In this document: positions 18,208-27,299 of the stretch, one piece after another | Layout: every line of letters starts with the position of its first letter | Numbering within the stretch: position 1 is the first letter of the stretch | Notes under the pieces: model-generated | What the model was told of the DNA's origin: nothing | What the model saw: the letters and a program-made list of their open reading frames with translations, nothing else | Databases searched by the model: none | Program-made: the position numbers and the translations under genes | Assembly (NCBI GenBank): GCA_934162365.1 | Contig: CAKPIK010000004.1 | Coordinates: forward strand, 1-64,000 | DNA length: 64,000 nt | Reading direction: 5' to 3' | DNA from: an uncultured Clostridia bacterium | GTDB taxonomy: Bacteria; Bacillota; Clostridia; TANB77; CAG-508

Positions 18208-20484
18208 ATGGAAAAAAGAAAATTCATATGGCTTTTTGGAGAAAATTTAGGAAAAACTGCAAACAATAACTCATTTTATTTTTGGCAACAAGTTGTTGAA
18301 AAAGAAGACGAAATTGAAAAATATTTTGTTATGTGCAAAAATAAAAAGAATATGAAAGTTTATAAGAATTTGAGTAATAAGGCAAAAAAATATATTGTTT
18401 GGAAAGATACAATAAAACATCATATATTATATAACGATGCGGACATGCTATATGTAAGCCTAAGCTATAAAGATGTTGAACCAACAAGATATTTTATTAA
18501 AAGAGGAATTAAAGTCCCTGTAATATATTTACAACATGGCACTTTAGCAATAAAAAAGATAGGATATAAGGGCGATAGCTACAACAACAATATGTTTAGA
18601 TTCTTTTACTATAATAGGTATATAAAAGATGTATTAAAAGAAGAAAATGGATTTAAAGATTATCAATTATATTATGCAGAATTTCATCCAAGATATAAAG
18701 AACTAGTTAATAGATATGAAGAATTTAAAAAACAAGAAAGAACCAAGAAAAGCATTTTGTGGTTTATAACTTGGAGAGAATATTTTGGTGAAAATGTAGA
18801 AACTAAAAAATTTATAGATAATATCAAAAAAGTTGTAAATAATTACAAAATGAATGAATTTCTAAAAAAAGAAAATTATAAATTAAAAATATGTTTACAT
18901 CAATTTTTTGATAAACAGAAAATAGACTATATAACCAATAAACTTAAGGACGATAATATAGAAATAGTTACACCTAAGGATATTGATGTAATGGATGAAG
19001 TTGTTAAAAATGATATTTTAATAACAGATTATTCATCTATTGCATTCGATTTTACATTACTAGGAAAACCAGTTTTCTTATATCAACCAGATATAAAAGA
19101 TTATTCTAAGACTAGAGATTTTTATTATTTGAAAGAAATGAAAGAATATTCTATAAAAACTCCTACAAAACTTGTAACAGAGTTAAGAAGTAATAATAAA
19201 AGCGTTAATAAATTCTTTAGAGATAAATTACCAGAAAATATAGATTATGAATATATAAAGAGTGGAAAACATATTGAAAAGACATATAATGAATTTGCTA
19301 ATATTCAAAAAAATGAAATAACATTTTTAGGATATAATTTCTTTGGAACAGGTGGAACAGTTTCAGCTACTCTAGCATTAGCAGAAGGATTATTAGAAAA
19401 AAATTATCTAGTAAAGCTTATATCTTTAAAAAAGACTGCAAGAAAAGGAAAACATCCTTGTGGATTAAATGCAACTGCATTTTATTATGCAAGAAAGAAT
19501 TTGCAGTATATTATTAAAAGATTGTTAATATTAAATCCAATTCATTATGGATATTTAAAATATGACAGCAATAAAAAATATTTAATTCCTTATGTTGGGT
19601 TTGTTTTGAAAAGAAAGTTAAAAAGAATAAAAAGCAGAACTGTAGTATCAACAAGAGAAACTTTACATTTATTCTTAAAAGATGCACCATCTAAAAATAT
19701 TGAAAACAAAGTGTATTTCTTCCATACATTTTATAATGTTTTACAACAACAGTTTGTTGGATTATTAGATAAACTTAAACAAATACAAATTGAAAAAGCT
19801 GTATTTATCACTAAAGGTGGACAAGAACAATATAAAGATAAAGCAAATTATGATAATTATAATGAATATGAAATTATTAGCAATTGTATTGAAAGCTCAA
19901 AAATGATTACAAGGGATGAAATAAAACCTATAAAAAAGAGAAACAAATATCATTCTGCATATATGCTAAGAATTTCTAAAGATAGAGTAAAAGACATAGA
20001 TAATTTATTTGGATTTGCTAAGTTTATGAAGAAAAATAAATTTAATATGTTAGCAATCCATGTATATGGTATTGGGGATTATTTAGAGGAATTTTTAGAA
20101 AGAATTGAAAAAGAAAAATTAAGTTCTTATATAAAATATGAAGGCTTAGCTGTTAATATTAAAGATGAATTAGAAAAGTATGATTTAGTTACTGACTTTT
20201 CATTAAACCATTCATTTGGTATGACATATCTAGAAGCAATATTTAATGGTAAAATGATATTTGGAATGAAAAATCAAGGTTCAAATGAAGTATTTAAAGA
20301 AATACCATACTCATATATAAATTCATATGAAGATTTACTAGAAAAAATTAAAAATTTAGATAAGATTGGAATAGATATATTACAAAAAAATTATGATATA
20401 ATGTATTCGAAATATTCAAGAGAAGTTATAGCTGATAAGTTTATAAAATATATCAGCACTAAGGGGGATAATAAAAATGACTAA
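18208..20484 (+). CDS. Fusion: CDP-glycerol glycerophosphotransferase + GT4 glycosyltransferase
   Basis: Two-domain protein of 758 residues. The first half (about 1-365) is a CDP-polyol phosphotransferase: IYLQHGTLAIKKIG, ICLHQFFDK, ILITDYSSIAFDFTLLGKPV. From about residue 370 a second domain starts with FLGYNFFGTGGTVSATLALA, the donor-site glycine loop of GT4 enzymes, and ends with the nucleotide-sugar signature HSFGMTYLEAIFNGKMIFG plus NQGSNEV. One polypeptide could thus add both the polyol phosphate and a sugar. No frameshift joins the halves. The next gene overlaps its end by 8 bases. The exact linkage made is unknown. Confidence 0.8.
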   Translation: MEKRKFIWLFGENLGKTANNNSFYFWQQVVEKEDEIEKYFVMCKNKKNMKVYKNLSNKAKKYIVWKDTIKHHILYNDADMLYVSLSYKDVEPTRYFIKRGIKVPVIYLQHGTLAIKKIGYKGDSYNNNMFRFFYYNRYIKDVLKEENGFKDYQLYYAEFHPRYKELVNRYEEFKKQERTKKSILWFITWREYFGENVETKKFIDNIKKVVNNYKMNEFLKKENYKLKICLHQFFDKQKIDYITNKLKDDNIEIVTPKDIDVMDEVVKNDILITDYSSIAFDFTLLGKPVFLYQPDIKDYSKTRDFYYLKEMKEYSIKTPTKLVTELRSNNKSVNKFFRDKLPENIDYEYIKSGKHIEKTYNEFANIQKNEITFLGYNFFGTGGTVSATLALAEGLLEKNYLVKLISLKKTARKGKHPCGLNATAFYYARKNLQYIIKRLLILNPIHYGYLKYDSNKKYLIPYVGFVLKRKLKRIKSRTVVSTRETLHLFLKDAPSKNIENKVYFFHTFYNVLQQQFVGLLDKLKQIQIEKAVFITKGGQEQYKDKANYDNYNEYEIISNCIESSKMITRDEIKPIKKRNKYHSAYMLRISKDRVKDIDNLFGFAKFMKKNKFNMLAIHVYGIGDYLEEFLERIEKEKLSSYIKYEGLAVNIKDELEKYDLVTDFSLNHSFGMTYLEAIFNGKMIFGMKNQGSNEVFKEIPYSYINSYEDLLEKIKNLDKIGIDILQKNYDIMYSKYSREVIADKFIKYISTKGDNKND

Positions 20485-21502
20485 GAAAAAGAAAATTGCC
20501 ATTGCGGTTGTACTTATTGTTATTTTTGCATTATGTTTTATACCACCTAAGAGCAATAATTCTAAGTACAGATTAAATATAGTTAGTTCTTATGGAGATA
20601 TAGAAGCATATCATCCTAAGATTTTAGCTTTTAATGAAAAGTGGAATGGATATAAATATTGGTTAAGTTATACGCCTTATCCAAAAGGAACAGATTCTAA
20701 AGAAAATCCACATATTGCAGTAAGTAATGACCTTATAAATTGGAAAGCTCCTGGAGACAATGTTAATCCACTTGACACACCTGAAGAGACAATAGCAGGC
20801 AAAAAATATAATTCTGATTCACATATTGTATATAATAATGACAATAACACAATGTATTGTTATTGGAGATACGTTGATGATGTTGCAAATAAAGTATATA
20901 TTTATAGAGAAGAAACAAAGGATGGAATAAATTGGTATAATAAAATTTCTACGGCAGTTTCAGATAATAGAGATAAAAAGGATTATATTAGTCCTGCAAT
21001 TCTTTATGAAAATGGAATGTATAAAATGTGGTATGTTGATGTAGAAAATATAGTAACATTTGCTATATCTAATGATGGAATTGTTTGGAATGATAAAAGC
21101 TTAGTTGAAATCAAATACGAAAAAAACTTAAAAACATGGCATTTAGATGTAATACATACTAGAGATAGATATGAGATGATTGTTGTTGGATATGATAAAT
21201 GGGCAAATAGAAATGATATGAACTTATATTACACAAGTTCAATAGATGGAATTAATTGGGATGTTGCAAAAACAATTTTAAAGCCTTCTGTAAAAACTAC
21301 TAATTGGGATAATAAAGGAATTTATAGAAGCAGTTTTATATATGAAAATGGAAAATACTATGTTTATTATGGAGGAACATCTAAGAGTTATAATCATGGT
21401 ATAGGATTTGTTTACGGAAAAAATATATTTAATTTACATAATGTAAATACAAATTTTAAAAAAGAAAATGAAGTAAACAAATTACTAGAAGAAATAAGAT
21501 AA
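20477..21502 (+). CDS. Membrane-anchored beta-propeller protein, glycosidase-like (GH43/GH117-type fold)
   Basis: Predicted surface protein of 341 residues: a basic start and one hydrophobic anchor (about 4-23), then a five-bladed propeller-like domain with repeated blades of the pattern SNDLINWK, KDGINWYNK, SNDGIVWND and SIDGINWDV, each with aspartate-glycine before tryptophan. The repeated NGMYKMWYVD and NGKYYVYYGG strands are typical of glycoside hydrolase propellers. Catalytic acids cannot be assigned with certainty. It overlaps the fusion gene by 8 bases and precedes tagG, so a role trimming or binding the wall polymer is inferred, not shown. Confidence 0.6.
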   Translation: MTKKKKIAIAVVLIVIFALCFIPPKSNNSKYRLNIVSSYGDIEAYHPKILAFNEKWNGYKYWLSYTPYPKGTDSKENPHIAVSNDLINWKAPGDNVNPLDTPEETIAGKKYNSDSHIVYNNDNNTMYCYWRYVDDVANKVYIYREETKDGINWYNKISTAVSDNRDKKDYISPAILYENGMYKMWYVDVENIVTFAISNDGIVWNDKSLVEIKYEKNLKTWHLDVIHTRDRYEMIVVGYDKWANRNDMNLYYTSSIDGINWDVAKTILKPSVKTTNWDNKGIYRSSFIYENGKYYVYYGGTSKSYNHGIGFVYGKNIFNLHNVNTNFKKENEVNKLLEEIR

Positions 21503-21523
21503 TTTTTAAAGAGGAAGAAAAAT

Positions 21524-22330
21524 ATGAAAATGTTATTACAGATATTAAAAGAGCATATTGAATATAGAAAACAAATATTGAAAATGGCTAAAGCGGATTT
21601 GGTTAAAACATACAGAGGAGCAGCATTAGGATGGGCTTGGGCAATAATTAAACCTATAGTAACCATATTTGTATATTGGTTTGCATTTGCAATAGGACTA
21701 AGAGCAAATAGTACTGTTAAAGGATACCCATACTTACTATGGCTTATAGCTGGTGTTGTACCATGGTTCTATATGAGTGAAATGATTACAGGAGGAACAG
21801 ATTGTATAAGAAGATATAGTTATTTAGTTACAAAAATGAAATTCCCTGTATCTACAATACCAACATTTGTTAATATATCTAAATTTATTATACATGTAAT
21901 GTTAATTTATCTTGTTATAATTATATTTAGATTATTTGGATATGTACCAGACATATACTTATTGCAATTACCTTTTTATATGCTACTTACATTTATATTC
22001 TTTAATATATGGAGTTTGTTTTCTGGACCACTTGCAGCAATTAGTAAAGATTACAGTAATTTAGTAAAAGCGTTTATTACTGCAGTATTCTGGTTATCTG
22101 GAATTTTGTGGGATCCATCTACAGTAAAGAATACAATGCTAAAAAGAGTATTAAAAGTTAACCCTGTAACATATCTTGTAACAGGATTTAGAAACTGCTT
22201 TATAAATAAGGTTTGGTTTTGGGAACAACCAAAAACACTATTGTGTTTTATAGTTGTAACTTTAATATTACTTGTATTAGCAGTTAGAGTTTATAAAAAA
22301 CTTAGAAAGGAGATTCCAGACGTACTTTAA
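21524..22330 (+). CDS. tagG: Teichoic acid ABC transporter permease TagG
   Basis: ABC-2 type membrane component exporting lipid-linked teichoic acid, 268 residues with about six helices. The cytoplasmic N-terminal part holds the conserved KADLVKTYRGAALGWAWAII, which contacts the ATPase, followed by IKPIVTIFVYWFAFAIGLR; NPVTYLVTGFRNCF near the C-terminus is also typical. The ATPase gene follows after 25 bases. In this operon of glycerophosphotransferases and tagD the substrate is very probably the finished wall polymer on undecaprenyl diphosphate. Confidence 0.9.
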   Translation: MKMLLQILKEHIEYRKQILKMAKADLVKTYRGAALGWAWAIIKPIVTIFVYWFAFAIGLRANSTVKGYPYLLWLIAGVVPWFYMSEMITGGTDCIRRYSYLVTKMKFPVSTIPTFVNISKFIIHVMLIYLVIIIFRLFGYVPDIYLLQLPFYMLLTFIFFNIWSLFSGPLAAISKDYSNLVKAFITAVFWLSGILWDPSTVKNTMLKRVLKVNPVTYLVTGFRNCFINKVWFWEQPKTLLCFIVVTLILLVLAVRVYKKLRKEIPDVL

Positions 22331-22355
22331 TTAAGTAATGTAGGAGAATTGAGTT

Positions 22356-23090
22356 ATGGATAAAGATATTGCAATAGAATTTAAAAATGTATGTAAGACA
22401 TATAAATTATATAAAAATGATAAGCAAAGATTTAAAGCTATATTCTTTAAAAAGACACCATATAGACCTAAAAAAGCAGTAAACAATGTTTCATTTATAA
22501 TAAAAAAAGGAGAATCTGTTGCCTTATTTGGAAAAAATGGTGCTGGTAAATCTACAATATTAAAAATGATTACTGAAGTAGCATATCCAACAAGCGGAGA
22601 TATTATTATTAATGGAAGAGTAAGTGCACTTTTGGAATTAACATCTGGTTTCGACCCAGAATTTACTGGAAGAGAAAACATCTACTTAAAAGGTCAAATA
22701 TTAGGATTAGCTAATGAAGAAATACAAAAATTGGAAAGTACAATTGTTAATTTTGCTGAATTAGAAGAATATATTGACCAACCAGTTAGAACTTATTCAA
22801 GTGGTATGAAAGCTAGACTTGGATTTTCTATAAATGTAAATGTTGAACCTGAAATATTAATCGTTGATGAAGCTTTAAGCGTTGGAGATGAAGAATTTAG
22901 AAGAAAATGTATTAAAAAAATTAATGAGTTATTAAATAATGAAAATATAACATTATTATATGTTACTCATGCTACTAAAACTGCAAAAGATTTCTGTAAA
23001 AGAGGAATGGTAATGCAAACAGGAAATTTAATATTTGATGGCGATATAGATGAGGCTATGCAAGTATATACCGACACAATAAAAGGATAG
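22356..23090 (+). CDS. tagH: Teichoic acid ABC transporter ATPase TagH
   Basis: ATPase partner of the preceding permease, 244 residues. Walker A is GKNGAGKS (59-66), the signature loop is YSSGMKARLGFS and Walker B is ILIVDEALSVGD. The sequence between Walker A and the signature contains LELTSGFDPEFTGRENIYL, diagnostic of the polysaccharide/teichoic acid exporter subfamily. It lacks the long C-terminal extension of the Bacillus subtilis protein. The following pyrophosphorylase gene starts 4 bases after its stop. Confidence 0.92.
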   Translation: MDKDIAIEFKNVCKTYKLYKNDKQRFKAIFFKKTPYRPKKAVNNVSFIIKKGESVALFGKNGAGKSTILKMITEVAYPTSGDIIINGRVSALLELTSGFDPEFTGRENIYLKGQILGLANEEIQKLESTIVNFAELEEYIDQPVRTYSSGMKARLGFSINVNVEPEILIVDEALSVGDEEFRRKCIKKINELLNNENITLLYVTHATKTAKDFCKRGMVMQTGNLIFDGDIDEAMQVYTDTIKG

Positions 23091-23094
23091 AAAT

Positions 23095-24342
23095 ATGGAC
23101 AAATTTTCAAATATAGATAAAAAATTAGAACAATATAATCAAGAGCATATTATTAATTTGTGCAAAAATTTTACAGTTGAGGAAAAAGAAACAATTTATA
23201 CACAAATTGATAGATTGAATCTTGAACAAATAGATAATTTATATAATGAACTTAGCAATAAGGAAAAAGTTGATTCAAGCAATGTTCAAGAAATTGAAGC
23301 TTTAAATACAGACAATTTAACATCTGAAGAATTAAAAAAATATTATTCAGTAGGTGAAGAAATATTAAAAAATAATCAATATGCTTTAGTTACAATGTCT
23401 GGAGGACAAGGAACAAGACTTGGATATGATAAACCAAAAGGAACATTTCAAATAGATATACAACCAAAACCTAAATATCTATTTGAAATATTAGCTGATA
23501 AATTAAAAATAGAAAATAAAAAATATAACAATATAATTCCTTGGTATATAATGACTAGTAAAGAAAATGACAAACAAATAAAAGACTTTTTTAATGAACA
23601 TAATTATTTTGATTATCCTAGAGAATTTGTAAAATTTTTTGAACAAAATAATTTGCCTTTAATAACTGAAAATAAAAAATTAATAATTGAACAAAACAAA
23701 GTTATTAAAGAAGCAGCAGATGGAAATGGTGGAATATTTAATTCTATGTATCAAAAAGAAATTATTACTGATATGGAAAAGAAAAATATCAAATGGATAT
23801 TTATAAGTTCAATAGATAATATTTTGCTAAAAATTGCTGACCCAGTATTACTAGGACTTGCAGAATTAAGTAATGTTGAAATTGCTACAAAATCTATACT
23901 AAGAAATTCGCCAGAGGAAAAAGTTGGAGCAATATGCAAAAAAGATAATGAAATTAGAGTGATTGAATATTCTGAAATGTCTGATGAAATGAAAAATGCT
24001 AGAAATTCAAATGGCGAATTAAAATATGGTGAATCACATATTATGTGCAACTTGTTTAGCATAAATGCGTTAAAAAAATTATCAGACAAAAAATTACCAT
24101 ATCATATTGCCCATAAAAAAGCGCCTTACTTAAATGAGGATGGTAAACTAATAAAACCTGAAAAACCTAATGCATATAAATTTGAGACATTCATATTTGA
24201 TTCTTGGAAATATTTTAATGATATAGCAATTCTAAGAGGAAAAAGAGAAGAAGATTTTGCACCAGTGAAAAATGCTGAAGGGGTAGATAGTCCAAAAACA
24301 GCAATAGAATTGTATAATAATTATATACAAAGGAGAGTGTAA
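23095..24342 (+). CDS. UDP-sugar pyrophosphorylase, UDPGP (eukaryote-type) family
   Basis: Makes UDP-GlcNAc or UDP-glucose/galactose from UTP and the sugar 1-phosphate; 415 residues. The signature is YALVTMSGGQGTRLGYDKPKG (about residues 97-117), where the LSGGxGTRLG form with a serine and the long flanking helices mark the UDPGP/UAP1 family rather than bacterial GalU or GlmU. Further conserved parts are GNGGIFNSM and KFETFIFD. An N-terminal helical extension of about 90 residues is acidic. It lies between tagH and galE, so it probably supplies sugar nucleotides for the polymer. GlcNAc against hexose specificity is uncertain. Confidence 0.8.
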   Translation: MDKFSNIDKKLEQYNQEHIINLCKNFTVEEKETIYTQIDRLNLEQIDNLYNELSNKEKVDSSNVQEIEALNTDNLTSEELKKYYSVGEEILKNNQYALVTMSGGQGTRLGYDKPKGTFQIDIQPKPKYLFEILADKLKIENKKYNNIIPWYIMTSKENDKQIKDFFNEHNYFDYPREFVKFFEQNNLPLITENKKLIIEQNKVIKEAADGNGGIFNSMYQKEIITDMEKKNIKWIFISSIDNILLKIADPVLLGLAELSNVEIATKSILRNSPEEKVGAICKKDNEIRVIEYSEMSDEMKNARNSNGELKYGESHIMCNLFSINALKKLSDKKLPYHIAHKKAPYLNEDGKLIKPEKPNAYKFETFIFDSWKYFNDIAILRGKREEDFAPVKNAEGVDSPKTAIELYNNYIQRRV

Positions 24343-24348
24343 AAATAT

Positions 24349-25353
24349 ATGAGTATTTTAGTAACAGGTGGAGCTGGATATATTGGAAGTCACACAGTTG
24401 TTGAATTATTAAAAAATAATAAAGATGTTGTAATTGTTGACAATTTTATAAATAGCAGTCCAATAGTTCTTGAAAAAATTAAAGAAATTACAAAAAAAGA
24501 TTTTAAATTTTATGAAGTAGATATATTGGATGAAGAAAAACTTAATAAAGTTTTTGAAGAAAACAATATTGAATCTGTTATTCATTTTGCAGGATTAAAA
24601 GCTGTTGGAGAATCAGTTGCTAAACCTCTAGAATATTATTATAATAATATTTCTGGAACATTAGTACTTCTAAAAGTTATGAGAAAGTATAACTGTAAAA
24701 ATATTGTATTTAGTTCATCTGCCACTGTTTATGGAGAACAAAAGTCATATAAATATGTAGAAGAAATGGGAAGGGGAAAAACCACTAATCCATATGGTAC
24801 AACTAAAGCAATGATTGAAAAAATATTAGAAGATGTATATTTTTCAGATAATGCTTGGAAAATTTATATACTTAGATATTTTAATCCTGTTGGTGCACAC
24901 GAAAGTCATTTAATAGGAGATAACCCAAATGGAATACCAAATAATTTAATGCCATATATACAAAAAGTTGCAGTAGGAGAATTAAAAGAATTATCAGTTT
25001 TTGGAAATGATTATGATACGCCAGATGGAACAGGAGTAAGAGATTATATCCATGTTGTTGATTTAGCAGAGGGACATATAAAAGCATTAGAAAAACTTAA
25101 TAAGGAAAAAGCAGGAGTGTATGTGTATAATTTAGGTAGTGGAATTGGGCATAGTGTACTTGAAATGATAAATACATTCGAAAAAGTTAATAATGTAAAA
25201 GTTCCTTATAAAATAGCACCAAGAAGAGCAGGAGATTTAGCTACAACATATGCAGATCCAACAAAAGCCGAGAAAGAGTTAAACTGGAAAACCAAGAAAA
25301 CTTTAGAAGATATGTGCAGAGATTCATGGAATTATATAAAAAATAATAAATAA
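24349..25353 (+). CDS. galE: UDP-glucose 4-epimerase
   Basis: NAD-dependent epimerase interconverting UDP-glucose and UDP-galactose (or the N-acetyl forms), 334 residues, normal length. Motifs: Rossmann TGGAGYIGSH (7-16), catalytic SSSATVYGE and YGTTK (tyrosine and lysine of the short-chain dehydrogenase triad), and RYFNPVGAH. GTRDYIHVVDLAEGHI appears as GVRDYIHVVDLAEGHI. It is the last gene of the teichoic acid operon, 6 bases after the pyrophosphorylase; a strong terminator follows. Together they would deliver galactose-type donors to the glycosyltransferase domain (inferred). Confidence 0.95.
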   Translation: MSILVTGGAGYIGSHTVVELLKNNKDVVIVDNFINSSPIVLEKIKEITKKDFKFYEVDILDEEKLNKVFEENNIESVIHFAGLKAVGESVAKPLEYYYNNISGTLVLLKVMRKYNCKNIVFSSSATVYGEQKSYKYVEEMGRGKTTNPYGTTKAMIEKILEDVYFSDNAWKIYILRYFNPVGAHESHLIGDNPNGIPNNLMPYIQKVAVGELKELSVFGNDYDTPDGTGVRDYIHVVDLAEGHIKALEKLNKEKAGVYVYNLGSGIGHSVLEMINTFEKVNNVKVPYKIAPRRAGDLATTYADPTKAEKELNWKTKKTLEDMCRDSWNYIKNNK

Positions 25354-25361
25354 ATATATAT

Positions 25362-25395
25362 AAAGAACAAAAATATTTTTTGTTCTTTATTTTTT
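25362..25395 (+). terminator. Intrinsic terminator of the teichoic acid operon
   Basis: AAAGAACAAAAA (25362-25373) pairs with TTTTTGTTCTTT (25377-25388), then ATTTTTT. Confidence 0.75.
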
Positions 25396-25427
25396 GAAAA
25401 AAAATTACAAAATTTTGCATTTTTATA

Positions 25428-25456
25428 TTTACTTTTTAATTTATTTTGTATAGAAT
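25428..25456 (+). promoter_or_regulatory. Possible promoter of the GT4 gene
   Basis: TTTACT (25428-25433), 17-base spacer, TAGAAT (25451-25456). Moderate match in very AT-rich DNA, 42 bases before the start codon. Confidence 0.35.
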
Positions 25457-25497
25457 ATATTAGATAACAAAAGAGAGTTTGAAAGGAGCATTTGGTG

Positions 25498-26790
25498 ATG
25501 AAAATACTAATGCTAACATGGGAATATCCGCCAAGAATTGTTGGTGGAATCGCAAGAGTTGTCCATGATTTATCAAAAAGATTAATAAAAGACGGACATG
25601 AAGTTACCGTAATTACATATAGAGAAGGAAATTTACCGTATTTTGAAGATGATAAAGGTGTTAAAGTATATAGAGTAGATAACTATATGATAAATCCAAA
25701 TAATTTTATTGATTGGATTATGCAGATGAATTTTAACTTATTAGCTAAGGCAAATGAACTAATAAGTAAAGAAGGAAAATTTGATGTTATACATGCTCAT
25801 GACTGGTTAGTTGCATATGCTGCAAAATCATTGAAAAATTCGTATGATATTCCAATAGTTGCAACAATTCATGCAACTGAAGCAGGAAGAAATAGTGGCA
25901 TACATGATGAAACTCAAAGATATATAAACGACACAGAATGGATGCTTACATATGAAGCAAATGAGGTAATTGTTAATAGTAATTACATGAAATGTGAACT
26001 ACAGAGAAATTTTGGTCTACCGTTTGAAAAAATAAATGTAATACCTAATGGTGTAAATTTAACGATGTATAGCGGTATTGAAAAAGATTATGATTTTAGA
26101 AGAAACTATGCATCAGACAACGAAAAAATAATACTTTATGCAGGAAGACTTGTTTATGAAAAAGGTGTTCAGTATTTAATTGGAGCTATGCCTAAAATAT
26201 TACAAAACTATCATGATGCTAAACTTATAATTGCTGGAAAAGGTGGAATGATTGATGAGTTAAAAGCAGAAGTTGAACATTTAGGTTTAGGAAATAAAGT
26301 ATATTTTACAGGATATATGGACCATAAGTCATTATGCAAATTATATAAATGTGCTGATATATCAGTATTTCCAAGTACATATGAACCATTTGGAATAGTA
26401 GCACTCGAAGGAATGCTTGCAGGAAATCCAATTGTAGTTTCAGATATTGGTGGATTAAACGAAATTGTAGAACATGGTGTAAATGGAATGAAGAGTTATG
26501 CAGGAAATAGTAATTCAATAGCAGACTCAATATTAACATTATTATTTGATCATAAATTATGTAATGAAATTTCAAAAAATGCAAAAACTAAAGTAAAAGA
26601 ATTATATAACTGGACTAAAATAGCACAAGATACACATTTTGCATATCAAAAAGCAATTTGTGAAACAATGGCTGCACGTCAAGCAAAACAAATAGCGCAA
26701 GAAAAAGCATCTAAAGTAAAAAGATTGAAAGGCGAGGAAAAAGAAGTTAGTAAGTTGTTGGAATTTAGAAAACGCCAAGCATATGCTTAA
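25498..26790 (+). CDS. GT4 family glycosyltransferase (glycogen synthase-like)
   Basis: Retaining glycosyltransferase of 430 residues with a GT-B fold. The N-terminal glycine-rich loop reads MLTWEYPPRIVGGIARVV, followed by DVIHAHDWLVAYAA, both as in glycogen/alpha-glucan synthases of the GT4-GT5 type. The C-terminal donor site is FPSTYEPFGIVALEGMLAG and DIGGLNEIV, with a preceding LYAGRLVYEKGVQYLI. A lysine-rich tail (from about 395) is unusual. ATG 25498 lies 9 bases after AAAGGAG; in-frame TTG 25492 and GTG 25495 are less well spaced. It is transcribed alone after the operon terminator. The acceptor is unknown. Confidence 0.88.
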   Translation: MKILMLTWEYPPRIVGGIARVVHDLSKRLIKDGHEVTVITYREGNLPYFEDDKGVKVYRVDNYMINPNNFIDWIMQMNFNLLAKANELISKEGKFDVIHAHDWLVAYAAKSLKNSYDIPIVATIHATEAGRNSGIHDETQRYINDTEWMLTYEANEVIVNSNYMKCELQRNFGLPFEKINVIPNGVNLTMYSGIEKDYDFRRNYASDNEKIILYAGRLVYEKGVQYLIGAMPKILQNYHDAKLIIAGKGGMIDELKAEVEHLGLGNKVYFTGYMDHKSLCKLYKCADISVFPSTYEPFGIVALEGMLAGNPIVVSDIGGLNEIVEHGVNGMKSYAGNSNSIADSILTLLFDHKLCNEISKNAKTKVKELYNWTKIAQDTHFAYQKAICETMAARQAKQIAQEKASKVKRLKGEEKEVSKLLEFRKRQAYA

Positions 26791-26891
26791 AATAAAATAA
26801 AAATTTCGTCTCGCGTTGCAAAGTTGTGTATAAAATTATGCGAAATACAAATTATAGTCTTAAAATTTACTAAGAAAATCAGGAGGAAAGA

Positions 26892-27227
26892 ATGAACGTA
26901 TATGATACTGCAAATAAATTGGCACAAGAGATAAAATCTTCAGATGAGTTTAAAAATTATAAAAAATATAAAGAGTTGGTAAAAACAAATACTGAAGTTA
27001 ATGATAAAATTAAAAAATTTGAAACCTTAAGATATGAAGTTCAAATTTCTGCAATGCAAGGATTAGAAACAAATAAAGATAAGGAAAAAGAATTACAGGA
27101 AGTATATACTGAACTTTTATCAAAAGAAAATGTAAAAGAGTATTTTGATGCAGAATTTAAATTTAATATTTTACTTGCAGATGTTAATAAAATAATTGGG
27201 GAAGCAGTAAAAGATATAATTGAATAA
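26892..27227 (+). CDS. YlbF/YmcA family protein
   Basis: Small all-helical protein of 111 residues in the Com_YlbF family. In Bacillus subtilis YlbF, YmcA and YaaT form a complex (RicAFT) influencing RNase Y-dependent RNA processing, sporulation and competence. The family pattern is seen in the first helix (DTANKLAQEIKSSDEFKNYK) and in the central QISAMQG. ATG 26892 follows AGGAGG. I cannot tell which paralogue it is. A hairpin follows the stop. Confidence 0.8.
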   Translation: MNVYDTANKLAQEIKSSDEFKNYKKYKELVKTNTEVNDKIKKFETLRYEVQISAMQGLETNKDKEKELQEVYTELLSKENVKEYFDAEFKFNILLADVNKIIGEAVKDIIE

Positions 27228-27242
27228 TTTATTAAATTTACG

Positions 27243-27283
27243 GACAAGTTTATTTTGTGTTATATAACTTGTCTTAAATTTTA
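27243..27283 (+). terminator. Probable terminator hairpin
   Basis: GACAAGTT (27243-27250) pairs with AACTTGTC (27266-27273), followed by TTAAATTTTATT. It lies right before the ribosome site of the next gene, so it may also shape that leader. Confidence 0.4.
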
Positions 27284-27299
27284 TTATAGGAGGAACACT

